DNA of 64,000 nucleotides from Tetradesmus obliquus (Eukaryota > Chlorophyta > Chlorophyceae > Sphaeropleales > Scenedesmaceae), in assembly GCA_030272155.1 (NCBI GenBank), contig CP126205.1:2282501-2346500 (forward strand), given 5' to 3'. Shown here in pieces: positions 58,924-64,000 of this stretch. The position numbers and the translations under genes were made by a program. The notes below the pieces were generated by a model, which searched no databases, was not told the origin of the DNA, and worked only from the letters and a program-made list of their open reading frames with translations. Every line of letters starts with the position of its first letter. Position 1 is the first letter of the stretch.

Positions 58924-59350
58924 CCCGGGTTCTGACATCACTGTAGAACACACAGAGCACAGCAAGCAATGGAGGCCGCCTCACCTCAAGCCTCTCTGGC
59001 AAGTCCCATCAACAACGCACTCGTGAAATTTAACTTGACCACCCAGCAGTTACTGCATACACTGTACAGCCTCACCTCAGAGTGAGCCGCTCCGGCAGCC
59101 CTGCCACTTCATAGTGCACCAGCAGGCTGGCAAACCTGGGTTCTGACATCACTGTAGAACACACAGAGCACAGCAAGCAATGGAGGCCGCCTCACCTCAA
59201 GCCTCTCTGGCAATTCCCATCAACAACGCACTCGTGAAATTGAACTTGACCACCCAGCAATTACTGCATACCCTGTACAGCCTCACCTCAGTGTGAGCCG
59301 CTCCGGCAGTTCTGCCACCTCATATTGCACCAGCAGGCTGGCAAACGCGT
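58860..59350 (-). repeat. triplicated 3' end and donor of exonuclease exon
   Basis: The segment encoding SLLVQYEVAELPERLTL plus donor occurs at 59287 (real, CTGAG|GTGAGG), about 59077 (CTGAG|GTGAGG) and about 58866 (CTGAG|GTAAGG), spacing about 210 bp. The intervening intron sequence is also repeated almost identically. Confidence 0.9.
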
Positions 59351-62300
59351 CCAGCGCCGCATACGCTTGCTGCTCTGCGTTGAGCGGCCGCTGCTCCCAG
59401 TTGCCCAGCCGGATGTGCTGCGGCTTGGGCAGCTCAACCGACAGCACCTCCTCCACCAGCCCTGCGGCAGCAGCAAATGAGTGCCGTTGGTTGTGCGTTA
59501 GCATGTGCTTGTTGATCAGTCGATTGCTGATCACATTGGCATATGCATGGAGGCTTGGGCAGCTCCACCGACAGCACCTCCTCCACCAGCAGCAGCAAGG
59601 TGGTGCCAAGCATTCCCAGATCCATTACCACTGCCACCACTGAATTCAACTTCGCAGAGTAAGCATGTACCTGCAAAGCTCCATCGCTTGTGACTTGACA
59701 TCAGCAGTGATGCCGTCCACGCAGCGCAGCCGACATGCCCACCTGCCAAATCTGTCACTGCAACCTGTCCATAACCAGATGTACACAAGCCGCAGCCTGA
59801 CCCAGCCGCACCTGCTAAGCTCCAGCGCTTGTTCTCAACATTTGTGGTTATGCCGTCCACACAGCGCAGCTGCCGGCCGTGCGCGGCGTCGCTGAGGTCA
59901 GCGGCGCCAGCAACTGCCACGCCGTAATCAGCAAGCAGCTTGGACACATCACCACAGATGTTCACGCCGACCTGCAGGCATGATGAGGCCAGTGCACAGC
60001 CAGGCAGCAGCATGTCAAGGCAGTGTTACAGCATTATGCTTGGCGCGGCCAGCCACAGCCACGCCGTAATCAGCAAGCAGCTTGGACACATCACCACCAA
60101 TGTTCACGCCGACCTGCAGCAATGATGAGGCCAGTGCACAGCCAGGCAGCAGCACGTCAGGAAGATTGCTACAGCATCACGCTTGGCTGGGCTTGCTTGA
60201 TAACTGTTAACAATAAGCACAGCCACGCCGTTAATCAGCAAGTAAGCAGCTCACCACGTCAACCGCCAATGTTTGCGCGGATCTGCAGGCATGATGAGGC
60301 CGCTGTACGCTCGAGCTGCTGCAATGTCTTGGCCTTCCGCACAAGACCCTCTGTGCTGTGATGGTAGTGGTGCGAAGCAGTGCTGTGACAGCAGTAGTTC
60401 TATCAAAGCAGTAGTGCTGTGAGGCTAGTTGTGCTGCAAAAGCGGTGCGCGGCTGCCTCAGTGTGCTGCACCTCATCATCGCAGCTGCAGTCAGCGCCGC
60501 ACCTTTGTAATTTCTTCCCGCAACAAGATGTCCTGCAGGCAGAGCAACAGACACCCACACCCACACTCAGCAATGACGGCCTAACAGCTCTGCCAGCGCA
60601 GCGCAGCAGTCAATGCAAGCGGTGTATACCTCTTGATACAAGAATCGTGCGAGGCTGTGAGAGCAATGGGGGACTGCTTGATGACTGCAATAGCAACTTC
60701 ACGGAAGCACGGTCAGCGGCAGCACAACAACTACCACAGTACCACACGTGCAACGGCGTTCGGCCAATCTTGCAGTTTGGGTGTGATGTGCCACAGCAGC
60801 AACGACAGCACCCAGGCATGCACTGCACCCTGTCACATGCGGTATAGCGATGCCGCAGCGCCTTCCGCTTGGCCGCACCTGCAGCTTGGGTGTAATGCCT
60901 GAGTGATATTTGTGCAGCAGCAGCACCACAACGCCCTTGCCGTGATGCATGCTGCACTGCTTTGCTTACAGCATACTGTGAGCTATCCTCTGGCCGCACC
61001 TGTAGCTTGGGGGTGATGCCTGAGTGGAAGATGTGCAGCAGCAGCAGCAGCACCTCCACACCCTTGCCGTGATGCACGATGCACTGCTTTGCTTACAGCA
61101 TACTGTGAGCTATCCTCTGGCCGCACCTGTAGCTTAGGAGTAATGCCTGAGTGGAAGATGTGCAGCAGCAGCACCACCACACCCTTGCCGTCAGCTTTTG
61201 GCCGCCAGTCCCGCCCGCGCCTGTCCACGGCATATGCTAGCTGCAGCAGTGCGGCCCTGTTCGGGGCGCAGCCGCGCCTGCGGGGTGTAACACAGGGTAC
61301 AGTGCACAGTCAATAAAAAATAACAAAGCTAAATGCAGGCTGTTCAGATATCTACCCGTTTTGGACAGGGCGCCTGTCCACGGCATACTCCAGCTGCAGC
61401 AGTGCCGCCCTGTTTGGGGCGCAGCCGCGCCTGCGGGGTGTAACACAGGGTACAGTGCACAGTCAATACAAAATATCAAAGCTAAATGCAGGCTGTTCAG
61501 ATATCAACCCGTTTTGGACACGGCGTCTGTCCACGGCATATGCCATCTGCAGCAGCGCGGCCCTGTTTGGTGAGCAGCCACGCCTGCAGGAAATGGTGCA
61601 TACTCATATCAACACAGCGCAAGCTAAAGAGCAAGCATTCCACGGCATATGCCAGCTGCAGCAGGGCGGCCCTGTTTGATGCGCAGCCACGCCTGCTGTA
61701 ACATCACAAAACCGCTCACTTGAAGAGTGGCCGCCACTCCAGGTCAAACCCAATCACCCCAGGCGGGCCAGCATCCAGCAGCTGCTGGCAACATCACTTC
61801 AGGATGCCCTGCTTTAAGCAGCTGATCACAACCACAATCTCCACCCACCTGAAGTGTGGCCGCCACTCCAGGTCAAACCCAACCACCCTAGGCGGGCCAG
61901 CATCCAGCAGCTGCTGGCACAGCCAGTCCACCTCATGAGGGTTGGCTGCATACCGCGTGACCCCGTGGAAGCTCAGCTGCAGCGGCACACCAGGCCCTGG
62001 CTGCTGCTGCTGCTGCTGCTGCTGCTGGGGTAGCTGCTGCTGGCGCTGGTGCTGAGCAGTGCTGCCGAATGATGCCGGCAGCCGGCGGCGGCCGCCGCTG
62101 CCAGGAGCAGCAGCAGCAGCAGCAGCAGCGCCACTACCAGCAGCAGTGCCACCGCTAGCAGCGGCAGCAGCACCACTGCCAGAGTTTGATAGAGGAGCTG
62201 CCAGCTCAGCAGCACTGCAGCCACCACCATGGCTGCTTACTGCTACAGCAACAGCAGCCGCAGCAGCAGCAGTGCCCCTGCTAGAGCCTGCCGCTGCACA

Positions 62301-63215
62301 GTGTGCTGATTGCTGGCAGCCGCCGCTGTCAGCAGCCCCAGCAGCATTGGCAGTGGCAGCAGCAGGTATGTCCACACTGTGCAGCGTATGCACCGGCTGC
62401 TGTAGCCGCTGGTGCTGCTCTGGCTGCACTGTTTGGGGGGTGGCAGCAGGGCCTGCTGCACTCCCAGCCTGCTGCTGCTGCTGTATGCTTACCGTGTACC
62501 CCAGCGGCTGTGCCTGCTGCTGCTGCTGCTGTTGTATGCTTGCGCTCTGAACCAGCGGCTGTGCCTGCTGCTGCTGCTGCTGCTGCTGTTGTATGCTTGC
62601 GCTTTGACCCAATGACCGCGCATGCTGCTGCTGCTGCTGCTGCCGCACCATTATGCCTACGCATGCACCAGCTGCCAGTCCCGGCGCTGCGACTGCTGCT
62701 GCTGTTGGATCCACAGCCGGCTGTGCCTCTGTTTTGTGGCCCTGCTTGAAGCTGCAGTGCTTCTCCGGGTTACTGCTGCCCCAACCAGCACCAGAACCAC
62801 AAACAGCTGCCTGGGCTATCACAGCTGTACTGCTGTTGTTATTGCAACTGCGCGTCCCTGGCCTGCCGCCGCCACTGCATCCTGAAACCCAGCCTCCACC
62901 GCTAGCCGCAGCGCCAGCAGCATTGCCGCCTCTTGTGGCGCTGGCAGCAGCAGCACCGCCAGAGCCCCAGCTGGCCTGCCATGCAGCAGCAGCAGCAGCA
63001 GCAGCACTCCGACCAGCGCCAGAACCCCAGCTACCTTGGCATGCCTCAGCAGCAGTAGCAGCAGCAGCACCAGACACAGCACCGCCAGCGCCAGATGCTG
63101 CTGCCTCTGGAGCAGCATCTCCAGCTGCATGCTGCCTTGCTGCAGCTGCATTGCAGGCTAAGCCACTTCCTGAACCAGGTGTAGCTGCATAGGGTTGACC
63201 TAACTGCCGCTGCCG

Positions 63216-63257
<42 letters not shown>

Positions 63258-63841
63258 AGGCTCCCAGCGCTGGCAGCGCTGCTTGCCCTGGGTCTCAGGT
63301 GCTGAGTGTTGCCGCTTGAGGCTGCTGCTGCTGTTGCTGTGGCCACCTGAGAACCCACCCGCTGGTGCAGGTGCCGGCAGGCTACAAACTCGCTGCTGCT
63401 GCTGCTGCTGTTGGAGTTGCTGGCTGTGCAATGATGGGAGGACCCAGCTGGCATGCTGCTGCTGTTGACGATGATGTCTGCTGTGCACCTGCTGCTCCTG
63501 CTGATGCTGTTGCTGCTGCTGCTGCTGCTGCTGGCAGCTCTGCTTCTCTGGCTGTCCTGGCACTTGCTGCTGCATAGTGGCTTGCTGCTGCATCGCAGCC
63601 TGCCACTGATGCTGCAGTAGCCTCTGCCCAGCAGGCAACTGCTGCCATTGCTGCTGATGCCGCTGCTGCTGGTGTTGCTGCTGCTGCCGTGGGTCCTGCG
63701 GAAACTGGAGTTGCTGCTGCTGCTGCTGCTGCTGTTCCTGCAAGCTGCTGCAGGTGCTGGGCTGCACCTGGTGTGTGGAGTGGCTGCTTGCAGGCTGCCA
63801 GTTGGGTTGCTGAGCAGCATTATGGACAATTTGTTGGGCCT
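59287..63841 (-). CDS. Werner-like 3'-5' exonuclease (DEDDy family), partial
   Basis: Exons recognised: 63841 (acceptor TTTTAG)-61849, 61277-61127, 60532-60503, 59971-59812 and 59461-59287, with matching phases 2, 0, 0, 1, 2. The first part is Gln- and Ala-rich (over 600 residues). The domain follows: Exo I VVGFDLEWRPHF (Asp, Glu), NRAALLQLAYAV, Exo II KVGVNICGDVSKLLADYG, then RWSLAG, LPKPQHIRLGNWEQRPL and Exo III AYAALDAFASL (Tyr, Asp). This order matches the exonuclease domain of WRN and plant WRN-like exonucleases, which degrade DNA 3'-5' in repair or replication. No helicase is seen. The start codon lies in an exon to the right, possibly outside the window. The last exon after 59287 was not identified. 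A second Exo I exon and many junction copies are present. Confidence 0.85.
59555..59605 (-). repeat. duplicated acceptor and start of LVEEVLSVELPKP exon
   Basis: Coding-strand CTGGTGGAGGAGGTGCTGTC through GCTGCCCAAGCC occurs at the real exon start (59461) and again near 59590, upstream in the intron. Confidence 0.85.
59960..60295 (-). repeat. triplicated acceptor and start of Exo II exon
   Basis: The acceptor CTGCAG and following exon start (GTCGGCGTGAACATCTGTGG in the real exon at 59971) recur near 60117 and, more diverged, near 60284, upstream in the intron, about 146-167 bp apart. Confidence 0.85.
60503..60532 (-). other. 30-nt microexon of the exonuclease gene
   Basis: Coding strand: acceptor CTCTGCCTGCAG, ten codons DILLREEITK, donor GTGCGG. 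Both phases are 0. It fits exactly between the exon ending GITPKLQ and the one starting VGVNICGD, where WRN-type exonucleases have a short helix before 'K-V-G-V'. Confidence 0.7.
60880..61135 (-). repeat. triplicated 3' end and donor of exonuclease exon (SGITPKLQ)
   Basis: The segment encoding GKGVVVLLLHIFHSGITPKLQ-like sequence with a GTGCGGCC donor occurs at 61127 (real), about 61003 and about 60883, spacing about 120 bp. The number of Leu codons differs between copies. Confidence 0.88.
61240..61700 (-). repeat. fourfold acceptor and start of NRAALLQLAYAV exon
   Basis: The acceptor CAG and exon start (GCGYGGCTGCGC...AACAGGGC on the coding strand) occur at 61277 (real) and upstream near 61437, 61587 and 61697. 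All keep AG and encode N-R-A-A-L-L-Q; only the 61277 copy continues into a full exon with a donor. Confidence 0.9.
61732..61789 (-). other. second Exo I exon copy of the exonuclease gene
   Basis: Coding strand: acceptor GATGTTGCCAG, then QLLDAGPPGVIGFDLEWRPL, then donor GTGAGC. It duplicates the end of the large exon at 61849 (QLLDAGPPRVVGFDLEWRPH, donor GTGGGT), keeping both catalytic acidic residues and the same exit phase. Confidence 0.8.
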
Positions 63842-64000
63842 AAAACACCGTCCACGTAGCAGAAGGAACAGGGTATGCACACGCCAACGTCAGTGAACAA
63901 GTTGTCCAGCGAACACGTTTGGTAAGAGGCACAAGTACTGGTTGGCACGCCTTGATCAAGGTCAACCCCTCAACACAAGCGTGATGCATGCTTGGTGCGG
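63842..64000. other. right edge, intron or upstream part of exonuclease gene
   Basis: A TTTTAG acceptor-like site at 63842-63847 on the coding strand precedes the open frame of the large exon, so this stretch is probably intron or 5' sequence of the exonuclease gene. No start codon in frame was found. Confidence 0.4.

Overview
This window looks like nuclear DNA of a chlorophyte green alga, most likely a chlorophycean such as the Scenedesmaceae. The evidence is intron-rich genes with GT-AG introns, pervasive CAG/CTG runs encoding Gln, Ala and Ser tracts, G/T-rich sense-strand sequence downstream of stop codons with TGTAA poly(A)-like motifs, and plant/algal regulator families (SBP-box, GATA, receiver). 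No operons, ribosome-binding sites or CRISPR arrays are expected and none were seen. All exon structures were read by eye from splice-site motifs and reading-frame phase; the phases close exactly in the seven complete models.

Layout, left to right: a plus-strand receiver-like regulator (1864-4308) with a long G/T-rich downstream tract; a gene-poor stretch with minisatellites and a minute non-LTR retrotransposon scar (10.45 kb); a minus-strand multi-pass membrane protein gene with an in-frame TGA (12.76-14.80 kb); a transposon-rich island (14.9-17.0 kb) with a palindromic inverted-repeat element, a 5'-truncated LINE with target-site duplication and a GATA microsatellite; a 13-exon receptor-like protein kinase (20.33-29.10 kb, minus); a gene-poor C/A-rich region; a large SBP-box transcription factor of the SPL1/SPL7/CRR1 kind (34.27-40.44 kb, minus); a small WW-domain protein (41.64-44.13 kb, minus); a GATA zinc-finger factor (47.86-50.68 kb, minus); an LRR protein with a multi-pass C-terminal domain (52.53-58.02 kb, minus); and a Werner-like 3'-5' exonuclease gene cut by the right edge (about 59.29 kb to the edge, minus). 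Seven of the eight gene models are on the minus strand.

The most striking property is shared by several unrelated genes. Short tandem duplications (period about 90-250 bp, 2-6 copies) repeatedly cover an exon-intron junction. The introns therefore carry extra copies of 'exon end + GT donor' downstream of the real exon, or 'AG acceptor + exon start' upstream of it, many with intact splice sites. This happens at most junctions of the kinase, the LRR gene and the exonuclease, on both sides of the last exon of the WW gene, and at the 3' ends of the SBP and membrane-protein genes. It looks like a genome habit that mass-produces candidate alternative splice sites. Functionally the genes do not form one obvious pathway: there are three likely nuclear regulators, two cell-surface proteins, a DNA-processing nuclease and two small organelle or membrane proteins.
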